A DNA stretch of 64,000 nt from NCBI GenBank assembly GCA_009779925.1, contig WRAZ01000002.1, forward strand, positions 62,001 to 126,000, written 5' to 3'. The position numbers and the translations under genes were made by a program. This document shows, piece by piece, positions 49,700-58,197 of the stretch. The stretch is from Chitinivibrionia bacterium. GTDB taxonomy: Bacteria > Fibrobacterota > Chitinivibrionia > Chitinivibrionales > Chitinivibrionaceae. The first letter of the stretch is position 1. Every line of letters begins with the position of its first letter. Under the pieces are notes generated by a model. The model did not search any database and was not told where the DNA came from. It saw only the letters and a program-made list of their open reading frames with translations.

Positions 49700-50662
49700 A
49701 TGGGCAAGGTTATTCGAGTGTTGGCGGTAATATTAATTGTCGCTTGTGGAGTGTGGGCGCAACAGCAACATAGACCTTTGGTCGCCGTGTTGCCGTTTGA
49801 GGTAAGAACAGGGGTTAGCCAGCAAGATGCAGCAACCATAACCGAAATATTTATCAACGAATTGCAAGTGCAAGCAACGGGAAGAATTAGAATTCTCACT
49901 CGTGCAAGTGCTGATTTCGCTAGAATTTTGGAGGAAATGCAATTTCAAAGGACTGATATGGCAAGTGAAGAAAATGCCGCCCAAATTGGAAGACGGGCAG
50001 GCGCTCAATTTGTTATCAGCGGGCAATTCAGTAGATTAGGGCAAAATATTGTTTGGATAGCGAGAATGGTAAATGTTGAAACAGGAGAGGTGGCTTCAAG
50101 CGCTCGTGAAACAATAAAAAATATAGACGAAGTTTTAGGAAAAATGCCGAGTTTTAGTAAGCAAATTGTAAGCAATCTTGGAACAGCGCCGACAACGCGA
50201 CCCACGTCATCTCATCAAATTATTGGAAAATGGAGGGCAGTATCGGGAAGTAGCGTGTTAGTAATAGAATTTCAAGAAGGAGGCAGAATTCGCGTTGAGC
50301 GATTTGGATATCTAAGACAAACTGGATGGCGGAGTAAAAGAGGACGACTTAAAAATTCTGATTTAAAACGTTGGCAATACGATGCAGATGCTATAGTAGG
50401 AAGCTATATGCTTAATGAACCTAATCGCATAAGCATTTTTTTAGATTTAACAGGAGTGGATTGGAGAAATGAGGCGCGTCCGTCGCCGTTAGAAATTCGA
50501 TTTAATGGAACATATATTTTTGATTCAAGGTCTGAGTTCCGCCTCATTTCCAGTAATAATATCAGAGGTATTCCTTGTATGAATGATTTAAGTCAAACGA
50601 ATATTTCAAATAGATGGCGTAGTTTCAGCTGTAATTACATTAGTTTTGTAAGAGTTCAATAA
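49700..50662 (+). CDS. CsgG-like periplasmic/secreted protein (paralogue 1)
   Basis: 320 aa; ATG 49700, 8 nt after AGGAGG. Signal peptide (IRVLAVILIVACGVWAQ). Residues about 28-150 follow the CsgG/LpoB-type fold: VAVLPFEV, ATITEIFINELQ, RIRILTRASADFARILEEMQ, AGAQFVISGQFSRLGQNI and ARMVNVETGEVASSAR. A further ~160-residue beta-rich C-terminal domain (IIGKWRAVSGSSVLVIEFQE) resembles lipocalin-like units. Function unknown; related to the next gene. It is preceded by leader RNA copy B. Confidence 0.75.
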   Translation: MGKVIRVLAVILIVACGVWAQQQHRPLVAVLPFEVRTGVSQQDAATITEIFINELQVQATGRIRILTRASADFARILEEMQFQRTDMASEENAAQIGRRAGAQFVISGQFSRLGQNIVWIARMVNVETGEVASSARETIKNIDEVLGKMPSFSKQIVSNLGTAPTTRPTSSHQIIGKWRAVSGSSVLVIEFQEGGRIRVERFGYLRQTGWRSKRGRLKNSDLKRWQYDADAIVGSYMLNEPNRISIFLDLTGVDWRNEARPSPLEIRFNGTYIFDSRSEFRLISSNNIRGIPCMNDLSQTNISNRWRSFSCNYISFVRVQ

Positions 50663-50682
50663 ATTTTTTGGAGGGTTAAATT

Positions 50683-51477
50683 ATGGGTATTAAAGCGTTT
50701 TTGGTTTCGGTCTTGGCAACAACGTACTTGTTCGCTAATCTCTCAATCGCAGTAATCGACTTTGACGCGGGCGGTCATTGCACAAACGAACAAGCGGTGG
50801 TTATCACTAACTTGTTCCGCAACGAACTAATCCGCTCGGGTAGAGCGAACGTTGCCGACCGCGGGAATATGGAAAGAATTCTCGCCGAAATGCAGTTTCA
50901 GATGAGCGACTGGGCAGACCCGTCGAGGATTAAGGCTGTAGGAAGAATGATTGGCGCGGATTATCTTATCACGGGGCAATTCAGCAAACTTGGCGACAAC
51001 CTGCATTTGATTGTGCAAATGCTTGACATTGAAACAGCGAGAGCGGTAAACTCTTCGCGGATAACTTTGGCAAACGTTGAAGAATTTAACGAAAGAGTAA
51101 AAGCGTTTGCCGCTGATTTTATTCAAAAATTACCCGCGGGAAACATATTTACGGGAACTTGGTCGGCAGATGTAATGCACGGCGACGTTATCGACAATTA
51201 TGTAATAATTTTTGGTACCAATAATCGTTGCCGAATTGAAATAACGTCTCTCGTAAACGGACGAGAATTCGCCGAAGACGTTGACGGAACTTATTCTTAC
51301 GACGGCGAAATTCTAAGAATAAACGCCGTGTTGAGAGAGAGCGGTATTCCGCACCTCAGAATGATACAGTGGCGAAGCGTTGTTTCTATGAGCGCCGACA
51401 ATACATCGTTTAATATGAGTATTATTCCAAGCCGCGCAAGCAACAATCAAATGAGGACTACGTTTATCAGACACTAA
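50683..51477 (+). CDS. CsgG-like periplasmic/secreted protein (paralogue 2)
   Basis: 264 aa; ATG 50683 after TTGGAGGG. Signal-like start (AFLVSVLATTYLFANLS). Same CsgG-type core as the gene before (IAVIDFDAGG, VITNLFRNELIRSG, NMERILAEMQFQMSDW, IGADYLITGQFSKLGDN, QMLDIETARAVNSSR) and a beta-rich C-terminal domain with FTGTWSADV. Tandem duplicates, co-transcribed (20-nt gap). Confidence 0.75.
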   Translation: MGIKAFLVSVLATTYLFANLSIAVIDFDAGGHCTNEQAVVITNLFRNELIRSGRANVADRGNMERILAEMQFQMSDWADPSRIKAVGRMIGADYLITGQFSKLGDNLHLIVQMLDIETARAVNSSRITLANVEEFNERVKAFAADFIQKLPAGNIFTGTWSADVMHGDVIDNYVIIFGTNNRCRIEITSLVNGREFAEDVDGTYSYDGEILRINAVLRESGIPHLRMIQWRSVVSMSADNTSFNMSIIPSRASNNQMRTTFIRH

Positions 51478-51502
51478 AATGTATTTGAGTCGGTAGTTTT
51501 CA

Positions 51503-51534
51503 AAAGGGCAGGCTTACGAGGTTGCCCTTTTTTT
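51503..51534 (+). terminator. Intrinsic terminator
   Basis: AAAGGGCA / TGCCCTTT stem followed by T-run, after the second CsgG-like gene. Confidence 0.85.
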
Positions 51535-51550
51535 GACAAAACTTCAAAAA

Positions 51551-51904
51551 TTATTCTTTTATTTGAGAATTCTTACCGATAAATGCAGAAGCCAAACCTG
51601 AAAGCGCGACTATTGCGGGCGGTATTGTCGCCAAAGGAACATTTAATATTATTCCGACAGACATAACCGCAAGCGACAACAATATAAGAAAGAATGCAAA
51701 AATTTGTCCTCTCGCAACAGATTTCATAAATTTGTTTTCAATAATATGTCTATGCTCCGCCTCTTTTTCTGCAAGAATTAATATTCTTTGCGCCGCGCCC
51801 ACTAAAATTTGCTCATATTTTCCAAGCTCGGTTGCAGGCGGAAGAGGTCCCGAATATGCTATTTCGTGTTGTTGGCTAATTACGACTTCTTCTTTATTTT
51901 TCAT
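51551..51904 (-). CDS. DUF2335 membrane protein
   Basis: 117 aa from ATG 51904. The family phrase YSGPLPPATELGKYEQILVG (about 19-38) is followed by AAQRILILAEKEAEHRH and two C-terminal membrane helices (IFAFFLILLSLAVMSVGIIL, and ATIPPAIVALSGLASAFIG). DUF2335 is a predicted membrane family of unknown role, often in mobile or accessory regions. It overlaps the small ORF before it by 11 nt. Confidence 0.85.
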   Translation of the reverse strand: MKNKEEVVISQQHEIAYSGPLPPATELGKYEQILVGAAQRILILAEKEAEHRHIIENKFMKSVARGQIFAFFLILLSLAVMSVGIILNVPLATIPPAIVALSGLASAFIGKNSQIKE

Positions 51905-52085
51905 TATTAAAAACACCTATCGCTTTGTAAATATCGCCGCCTATTTTATTCCAATCATTGCGCAACGAGAAAGCGTCGCGCGAAAAACCGTTGCCGCTAT
52001 ATTTATAGCCGCTCAAAAGTTTTTGTCCCGATATGTCAAACACAGAAAATACGCCGCTTGCAAAAGCATTTTCTAAAGCTATCAT
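51894..52085 (-). CDS. Small protein of 63 aa upstream of DUF2335
   Basis: ATG 52085 follows AAAGGAAATTAT and a TAGTATATT promoter core (52122-52134). 63 aa, no membrane segment; SGVFSVFDISGQKLLSGYKY resembles a short C-terminal sorting-type strand pair. Overlap with the DUF2335 gene suggests coupling. No family recognised. Confidence 0.55.
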   Translation of the reverse strand: MIALENAFASGVFSVFDISGQKLLSGYKYSGNGFSRDAFSLRNDWNKIGGDIYKAIGVFNNEK

Positions 52086-52121
52086 ATAATTTCCTTTCTC
52101 TTGTTTAACATTATATTGAAC

Positions 52122-52134
52122 TATAATATACTAT
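52122..52134 (-). promoter_or_regulatory. Promoter core of the 63-aa ORF / DUF2335 operon
   Basis: Minus strand AAATAGTATATTAT, 37 nt before the ATG. Confidence 0.45.
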
Positions 52135-52179
52135 TTATTTTGTGTAAAGTGGGAGAAAAATGTATTTTGGACAAAAAAA

Positions 52180-52217
52180 TAAAAAACAGGAGCATTGCGA
52201 AATACTCCTGTTTTATT
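52180..52217 (-). terminator. Intrinsic terminator of the aldo/keto reductase operon
   Basis: AACAGGAG / CTCCTGTT stem; on the minus strand it is followed by TTTTTTATTTTTTT, and T-rich sequence also lies on the other side. Confidence 0.8.
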
Positions 52218-52236
52218 ATGTTGCTAAAATCGCAGT

Positions 52237-53145
52237 TTACGGCAAATAATTCCCCGCGGAAATCCAAATTGCGTACCATTCTTCGCGGGTTAGCGTGATG
52301 TTTTGCGCCGCTATACATTCTTTTAGGCGGGCAGGACTTGTTGTTCCTATTACTACCTGAATTTTTGCAGGGTGGCGAAGTATCCACGCCGTGGCGATGG
52401 TGGTAGAAGATACGCCGTATTTTTTGGCGATTTCGTCTAATTTTTTGTTCAGTTCGGGATATTTTTCGCTTCCGATAAATACGCCCTCAAAAAATCCGTA
52501 TTGAAACGGCGACCACGCTTGAACGGTTATGTCGTTCAGACGGCAATAATCCAAAATGCTTTCGTCGCGAGCAACCGCTTGTTCGGTTTCCATATTCACA
52601 AAAAAGCCGTGCGTTATCATATTCGAGTTTGTTATGGAAAGTTGCAGTTGATTTGCTACGATTTTTTGCTTTACGCTCTTCTTGAGAAGTTCGATTTGCA
52701 TCGGCTTCTGATTTGAAACGCCGAAATGTCGCACTTTGCCTTGTTTTTCGAGAATATCGAACGCTTCGGCAACCTCTTCGGGCTCAAAAAGCGCGTCGGG
52801 GCGGTGAAGCAAAAGTATGTCTAAATATTCGGTATTCAAGCGTTTCAGTATTCCGTCGGTTGACTCGAGAATGTACTCTTTAGAAAAATCGAAAGAATTG
52901 TCGCGAATGCCGCATTTGCTTTGAATTATTATATCCTCGCGAATTTTGCCGCTTAAATCTATCGCCTCGCCAAAAGCGCTTTCTGTTTCGTAAATGTCGG
53001 CGTGGTCAAAAAAGTTTGCGCCGTGCGCGATTGCCGTATCAAAGAAATTGCGAATTTCCGATTTTGACATTTCGCCAATCCGCATACAACCAACCGCTAT
53101 AGGCGAAACCTCCAAGCCTGTTTTACCAAGGTTTATTTTTGCCAT
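52237..53145 (-). CDS. Aldo/keto reductase (YdhF-like)
   Basis: NAD(P)H-dependent reductase, 302 aa, (beta/alpha)8 barrel. The catalytic tetrad is visible: Asp and Tyr in FFDHADIYE (about 45-53), Lys in IIQSKCG (about 76), His in LLLHRPD (about 112). The C-terminal coenzyme site is VVIGTTSPARLKE. Start overlaps the pspC-like stop (TAATG). Substrate unknown. Confidence 0.92.
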   Translation of the reverse strand: MAKINLGKTGLEVSPIAVGCMRIGEMSKSEIRNFFDTAIAHGANFFDHADIYETESAFGEAIDLSGKIREDIIIQSKCGIRDNSFDFSKEYILESTDGILKRLNTEYLDILLLHRPDALFEPEEVAEAFDILEKQGKVRHFGVSNQKPMQIELLKKSVKQKIVANQLQLSITNSNMITHGFFVNMETEQAVARDESILDYCRLNDITVQAWSPFQYGFFEGVFIGSEKYPELNKKLDEIAKKYGVSSTTIATAWILRHPAKIQVVIGTTSPARLKECIAAQNITLTREEWYAIWISAGNYLP

Positions 53146-53354
53146 TATTTCACCTCTTCCGCGGATGACGTATTAACAGGGATTATTAAATACGCAATAA
53201 AATACCCTATTGTAAACGGAACAAATCCGCTTAATACCGCCGCGACAAGAACGGCTATTCTAACGACAGTGGGGTCAATGCCGAAATACTCGGCAACGCC
53301 CCCGCAAATTCCAAAAATTTTTGTATCTTTTTCGCTTCTGTAAAGCCGTTTCAT
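53145..53354 (-). CDS. PspC-domain small membrane protein
   Basis: 69 aa. The PspC phrase KIFGICGGVAEYFGIDPTVV (about 12-31) is followed by two hydrophobic stretches (RIAVLVAAVLSGFVPFTIGY). Envelope stress-type protein at the inner membrane. Ribosome site AAAGGAG. Sits between glgB and the reductase on the same strand. Confidence 0.92.
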   Translation of the reverse strand: MKRLYRSEKDTKIFGICGGVAEYFGIDPTVVRIAVLVAAVLSGFVPFTIGYFIAYLIIPVNTSSAEEVK

Positions 53355-53375
53355 AATTTAGGCTCCTTTTTTTTC

Positions 53376-55610
53376 TCAGTCTTCAAACTCAAAAATGTTA
53401 AACGCAAGCGGCGGCAAATTTATTACCAAGGTGTTTGGTTTGCCTTGCGACGACTCTGCTTTTGCCGCAATCGCCTTGCTTCCGTTGCCTAAACCTTCTC
53501 CGCCGTATTCTTTCGCGTTTGAATTGAAAACTTCCTTGTATTTTGTGTTATACGGAACTCCCAAATGGTAATCGTGGCGAATTACGGGCGTAAAGTTAAG
53601 CACAAAAAGGAACTTTTTCTTTTGCGATTTCGACTTTCTTATAAACGCTATTACGCAGTTGTCGCGGTCGTTGTAATCAACCCATTCCCAACCGTTTTCT
53701 TGCGTGATGTCGTCTTCCCACATCGCAGGATTTGCAAGGTAGAATTTATTTAAATCCTTAACCATTCTGTGCAAACTGCTGTGATACGTGCCGTTGTATC
53801 TTTCGTCAAGCAGGTGCCAGTCGATTTCGCGTTTTTCGTACCACTCGTTTTTCATACCGAATTCCGCGCCCATAAAGCAAAGTTTTTTACCGGGGTGTCC
53901 GTACATAAAGCCGTAAAGAAGTCGCATATTTGCAAATTTTTGCCAATCGTCGCCCGGCATTTTTTCGAGCAAACTGCGCTTTCCGTGAACAACTTCGTCG
54001 TGCGAAAGAACGAGCATAAATTTCTCCGACCACGCATACCAAAGACAATATGTAAGGTCTGCTTGGTGATATTTTCTGTTTATCGGGTCTTGTTGGAAGT
54101 AGTCGAGCGTGTCGTGCATCCAACCCATATTCCATTTGTAGTTAAAGCCTAAGCCGCCCTGTTCAATCGGATATGTTACGCCGGGGAACGCAGTCGATTC
54201 TTCGGCAATGGTAAGCACGCCGGGGAATTTTTCGCGAACAACCCAGTTTGCCTGCTGTAAGAAGCCGATTGCCTCCAAGTTTTCGTTTCCGCCGCGAGAA
54301 TTCGGCACCCATTCGTCCGATTTTCTGCTGTAATCGCGATAAAGCATACTTGCAACCGCGTCCACGCGCAAACCGTCGATATGATATTCTTTTATCCAAT
54401 AAACCGCGTTTGCAACAAGGAAGTTGCGAACTTCGTGGCGACCGTAATTGAAAATTAAAGTTCCCCAATCTTTGTGTTCGCCTTCGCGCGGGTCGGCGTG
54501 TTCGTAAAGGTGCGTGCCGTCAAAATGCGCGAGCGCGTGTTCGTCTTTGGGGAAGTGTCCGGGCACCCAGTCCAAAATTATGCCGATGTCGTGTTGGTGC
54601 AAATAATCCACAAACCACTGGAAATCCTGCGGCGAACCGAAACGGTGATTTACCGCATAAAAGCCGCCGACCTGATAACCCCAGCTCGGCACAAACGGGT
54701 GTTCTTGCACGGGCATAAGTTCGATGTGAGTGTATCCCATTTCTTTAATATACGGAACCAAAAGTTTCGCTATTTCTTTGTAGTTGTGATAGTCGCCTTC
54801 TTCGTTGCAACCGCTTTTTTTCCAAGAACCCAAGTGCAATTCATAAATTGTCATAGGTTGGTTGTTGTGGTTGCCTTTTTCGGTGCGTTTTTTAATCCAC
54901 TCTTCGTCGTTCCAACGGTGTTCTTTTGTCGAGCAAACTATTGAGCCGTGATACGGGAACGGTTGCTGTAAAGTGCCGTAAGGGTCGGATTTTAAAACCA
55001 AATGCCCGCTTCCGGCTTTTCGGATTTCGTATTTATATACGGCGCCGCTTTTTACTCCCGGAAGAAATAGTTCCCAAACGCCCGAACTGCCGACCGGGCG
55101 CATCGGATGCTGTCTGCCGTCCCACATATTAAATTCTCCGACAACCGCAACTCTTTGCGCGCTCGGAGCCCAAACCGAAAAGCAGACGCCCTCAATGCCG
55201 TCGATGGTCATTTGGTGCGCGCCCATTTTTTCGTATATATAAAGATTGTTGCCTTCGTTGAATAAATAGAGGTCGTCGTTTGTCATAACGGGCATAAACG
55301 AATACGGGTCGGCGGTTTTGCGGATAAATCCGTCGCCGTAAAAAACTTCTAATTCATACTTGAAAACGCTTTTTTGGTCTTTGAAAAAAAGCGTGAAAAT
55401 CGGCGTTCCCTCCAAGTGATACATATCGCCTAAAAATTTCCCTTTGTCGTCATAAACTTTAACTTGAGCCGCTCCGTAATGAACGGTTGTAATCGCTATG
55501 CCGCCGTTTTTGGGGTGCATACCCAAAATTGAAAAAGGGTCTCCTACCGCACTGTTGCACAACTGTGAAATGTCGTGATCTGATAAAATTCCGTGAATAT
55601 CCGCACTCAT
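53376..55610 (-). CDS. glgB: 1,4-alpha-glucan branching enzyme
   Basis: 744 aa from ATG 55610, 4 nt after GGAGG. Amino-terminal CBM48-like domains (DPFSILGMHP, about 24), then a GH13 barrel: catalytic Asp in GLRVDAVASMLY (about 395), Glu in TIAEESTAFPGV (about 450), LSHDEVVHGKRSL (about 515), and a C-terminal beta domain. Adds alpha-1,6 branches to glycogen. The promoter core TAGTATATT lies about 30 nt upstream. No other glg gene is adjacent. Confidence 0.96.
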   Translation of the reverse strand: MSADIHGILSDHDISQLCNSAVGDPFSILGMHPKNGGIAITTVHYGAAQVKVYDDKGKFLGDMYHLEGTPIFTLFFKDQKSVFKYELEVFYGDGFIRKTADPYSFMPVMTNDDLYLFNEGNNLYIYEKMGAHQMTIDGIEGVCFSVWAPSAQRVAVVGEFNMWDGRQHPMRPVGSSGVWELFLPGVKSGAVYKYEIRKAGSGHLVLKSDPYGTLQQPFPYHGSIVCSTKEHRWNDEEWIKKRTEKGNHNNQPMTIYELHLGSWKKSGCNEEGDYHNYKEIAKLLVPYIKEMGYTHIELMPVQEHPFVPSWGYQVGGFYAVNHRFGSPQDFQWFVDYLHQHDIGIILDWVPGHFPKDEHALAHFDGTHLYEHADPREGEHKDWGTLIFNYGRHEVRNFLVANAVYWIKEYHIDGLRVDAVASMLYRDYSRKSDEWVPNSRGGNENLEAIGFLQQANWVVREKFPGVLTIAEESTAFPGVTYPIEQGGLGFNYKWNMGWMHDTLDYFQQDPINRKYHQADLTYCLWYAWSEKFMLVLSHDEVVHGKRSLLEKMPGDDWQKFANMRLLYGFMYGHPGKKLCFMGAEFGMKNEWYEKREIDWHLLDERYNGTYHSSLHRMVKDLNKFYLANPAMWEDDITQENGWEWVDYNDRDNCVIAFIRKSKSQKKKFLFVLNFTPVIRHDYHLGVPYNTKYKEVFNSNAKEYGGEGLGNGSKAIAAKAESSQGKPNTLVINLPPLAFNIFEFED

Positions 55611-55638
55611 AAAACCTCCATTATTACAATAACTCAAA

Positions 55639-55650
55639 GGCAAAATATAC
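55639..55650 (-). promoter_or_regulatory. glgB promoter core
   Basis: Minus strand GGTAGTATATTTTG. Confidence 0.45.
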
Positions 55651-55712
55651 TACCTGCCTTGCCTCAAAAGGTGATTTTTTTTATTTTTGATGAAAATTGG
55701 GTGAAAATTTCT

Positions 55713-57995
55713 TCATTCACGCCCTTTTCTGTCCAAAAATACGGGCAAAAACAGAAGCGTAAACAATGCGCCTACTATCATTGAAAGGAAAATGAAAATA
55801 CCCAGAGTTCGCACGGGCGGGAAATTCGACAGGCACAACGTCAAAAATCCTACGCCTACCGCAAGGGTGTTGAACACTATAACCGTGCTTTTATCTTGAA
55901 GCGCGCTCAAAAGCGCCTCGGTTGTATCCGCGCCGTTTCTTCTGAAGCGCAAAAAGGACGAGGTAAAATGTATGGCGTAATCTATTCCTATTCCTATGCA
56001 AGCGGTTACAACTATGACCGTTACAAGGTTAATCGTCGTTCCTGTCGCCGCCATAATTCCTGCAATAAAAATAGCGCCGATAACTATGGGAAGGGTCGAA
56101 ACAAGTCCCAACACAAAACTTCTGAACAAAATCATAAGCGAAATTGCTATAAGCCCAAACGTTATTAATAGCGAATAGGTCTGCGTTTTTATCAGAAGTT
56201 CCATCATTGAGTCAATAATAAGCGCCTCGCCCGAAGTGGTTATCCTGTATTCGGGATGAACGGAAATTATGTGATTTTCGATACGCTCGGCAAGTCTGGT
56301 ATAGTCAAAAAACGGAATATTTTGACAAAACAGCGTAAATCGAACGGACTTTCGGTCGGACGTTAAAAAAGCGTCCAAAACATCGTCGCCGTCGGGATTT
56401 TGGGTTGCCGCGCCGCCAAGCATCATAGACACCGCCATTTCGCTTATGGGAGTGCTTACAAGAATGTCGCTTACTCTGTTAAGAACAGGGAAAACCGACA
56501 TAACAGTGCCGACTTCGGGAATGCTGTCCTGTATCCAATTTACAATATCTTGCAAAATTTGCCAGCTTGCCGAGTCCGAAAAAGGAGTATCGCTCTCTAT
56601 CATTACGTCAAAAAAGCGGGTGCCGCCGAATTGCTCGCCTATGATTTTATCGCTTTTGCGAACGTCGTGATATTCGTCAAAGAAGCTCATAGGATTGCTG
56701 TCGAAAGTGATTTTCGGCACAAAAATTATCGAAAAAACTATTACGCAGACAAGTAAAATCTTAGAAAGCGGCGTTTTGAAAATCATAAAATTAAAAAATG
56801 ACATCGGAACAATCTCTTTCGGCTCTCGGTCGATGGTTTTTTCCTTTTCTTTGGGCGAAAAGCAGGCGGGCAGGAAAAATACCGACAAAAACAGAGCGAT
56901 TACGACCCCAAGTCCCGTAAAAAATCCGAAATATCGCGTCCAGGAGAGCTCCGAAATCGTGAAAGAAGTAAAACCGAAAAAGGTGGTGGTCGCCGCAATA
57001 AAAATAGGGCTGAGCAATTCCTGATAGGTTTTCATAAACGCCTCTTCAAACGGCAGTTCGAGGTCGCGCCTGTTTTGACGATAACACTTTATTATATGAA
57101 GCGAGCCCGCAAGCCCCACGGGAAGCAAAATCAGAGGAATAACAGAAGTTAAAACGTTTAGCGAAACTCCCGCAAGCGACATAATTCCGAAAGTCCAAAC
57201 GGTCGCAATCGCCACAAGTAAAAGGGGAGCCGCAACGCATCGGATTGTGCGGAACATCCAAAACAAAAGCGCGCCCGCAACAAGAATGGAAATCGGCAAA
57301 AGTATTCGCAAGTCCTTGTTCATATCGCGGCTCATATACCAACTTGTCGCCGTTGCACCCGTAATGTAGGTGTCCGTAAATCCCTCGGCGCGAATTTCGT
57401 CCAGAATTTTCATTGCCGCCGAAATTGTTCGCGGTCTGTCGGCGGCGTCGTTTGTGTATAAAATCATTAAAAAAGTTTTTTCGTCGGGCGAAATAAAACT
57501 GCCCGTAAGCTCTCTGTTTTCGTCTATTCTTCGGCGTAAAACATCGTCGTTTGTTTGTCCTGAAAGCCCAACTACCTGAACGCCGCCAAACCTTCCCATC
57601 ATAGGAACTCGCAACGCCCCGATATACGACACGTTGGTAAAGCCTTTTACTCCGCCTATTTCGACCTGCGAAAATCTTTGCTCCCACGACGACAATATTT
57701 CGATTTTTTCGTGAAGCGCCAAATCCTTATTGTCGTCAAATTGCGTCATCAGAAAAATGGAATACGGCGTATCAAATTTTTTGCGGATATGGTCTTGATT
57801 TACGATTTGCGCCATAGTGTCGGGAACAGCGTTCGCCGCGTTGTTGTCCACCGTTATGTATTTTATGTTGTATCCGAAAAACGCCGTTAAAAGCAATATG
57901 ATAATCGCCGAATACGCTCTGTTTTTTATTGTAAACGCAATGAATTTACTCTTAATTGACACGAAGTGCCCCACTTTCTTTTGATATTTTGACAT
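55713..57995 (-). CDS. RND-superfamily exporter (MMPL/SSD type)
   Basis: 760 aa, about 12 membrane segments in two halves, each with a large extracytoplasmic domain and a sterol-sensing-type helix bundle (ILVAGALLFWMFRTIRCVAA, about 240; VVTACIGIGIDYAIHFTSSF, about 665, with the proton-relay-like Asp). This is the hydrophobe/lipid exporter branch. ATG 57995 directly follows a TAGTATTTTT core with no ribosome site. Substrate unknown; hopanoid- or lipid-type cargo is an inference. Confidence 0.9.
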   Translation of the reverse strand: MSKYQKKVGHFVSIKSKFIAFTIKNRAYSAIIILLLTAFFGYNIKYITVDNNAANAVPDTMAQIVNQDHIRKKFDTPYSIFLMTQFDDNKDLALHEKIEILSSWEQRFSQVEIGGVKGFTNVSYIGALRVPMMGRFGGVQVVGLSGQTNDDVLRRRIDENRELTGSFISPDEKTFLMILYTNDAADRPRTISAAMKILDEIRAEGFTDTYITGATATSWYMSRDMNKDLRILLPISILVAGALLFWMFRTIRCVAAPLLLVAIATVWTFGIMSLAGVSLNVLTSVIPLILLPVGLAGSLHIIKCYRQNRRDLELPFEEAFMKTYQELLSPIFIAATTTFFGFTSFTISELSWTRYFGFFTGLGVVIALFLSVFFLPACFSPKEKEKTIDREPKEIVPMSFFNFMIFKTPLSKILLVCVIVFSIIFVPKITFDSNPMSFFDEYHDVRKSDKIIGEQFGGTRFFDVMIESDTPFSDSASWQILQDIVNWIQDSIPEVGTVMSVFPVLNRVSDILVSTPISEMAVSMMLGGAATQNPDGDDVLDAFLTSDRKSVRFTLFCQNIPFFDYTRLAERIENHIISVHPEYRITTSGEALIIDSMMELLIKTQTYSLLITFGLIAISLMILFRSFVLGLVSTLPIVIGAIFIAGIMAATGTTINLVTVIVVTACIGIGIDYAIHFTSSFLRFRRNGADTTEALLSALQDKSTVIVFNTLAVGVGFLTLCLSNFPPVRTLGIFIFLSMIVGALFTLLFLPVFLDRKGRE

Positions 57996-58008
57996 AAAAA
58001 TACTATTT
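57996..58008 (-). promoter_or_regulatory. RND gene promoter core abutting the ATG
   Basis: Minus strand CCAAATAGTATTTTT immediately followed by ATG. Confidence 0.55.
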
Positions 58009-58054
58009 GGGGACGACGGTCGCCACCCTTTTTTTAATAAAATGAAAATTTCAC

Positions 58055-58084
58055 TTGACAAGCGCTCAGAAAATATAGTATATT
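58055..58084 (+). promoter_or_regulatory. Promoter of the CAT tRNA and tilS
   Basis: TTGACA (58055-58060), 18-bp spacer, TATATT (58079-58084), 15 nt before the tRNA. Best -35 in the window. Confidence 0.65.
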
Positions 58085-58099
58085 CGCACTGTTTCTTAT

Positions 58100-58176
58100 G
58101 GCAGATTAGCTCAGCAGGTTAGAGCAACGGAATCATAATCCGTGTGTCCGGGGTTCGAATCCCTGATCTGCCACCA
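58100..58176 (+). tRNA. tRNA with CAT anticodon (Met elongator or Ile2)
   Basis: Acceptor GGCAGAT/ATCTGCC, D arm with GCTCAGCAGGTTAGAGC, anticodon stem ACGGA/TCCGT with loop ATCATAA (CAT), T arm GGTTCGAATCC, A73 and encoded CCA. The 1-72 pair is G-C, so it is not initiator tRNA. Elongator Met and lysidine-modified Ile2 cannot be told apart by eye. The gene 21 nt downstream is tilS, which acts on Ile2. Confidence 0.93.
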
Positions 58177-58197
58177 CCAAATTTCAGGTCTGATTTT

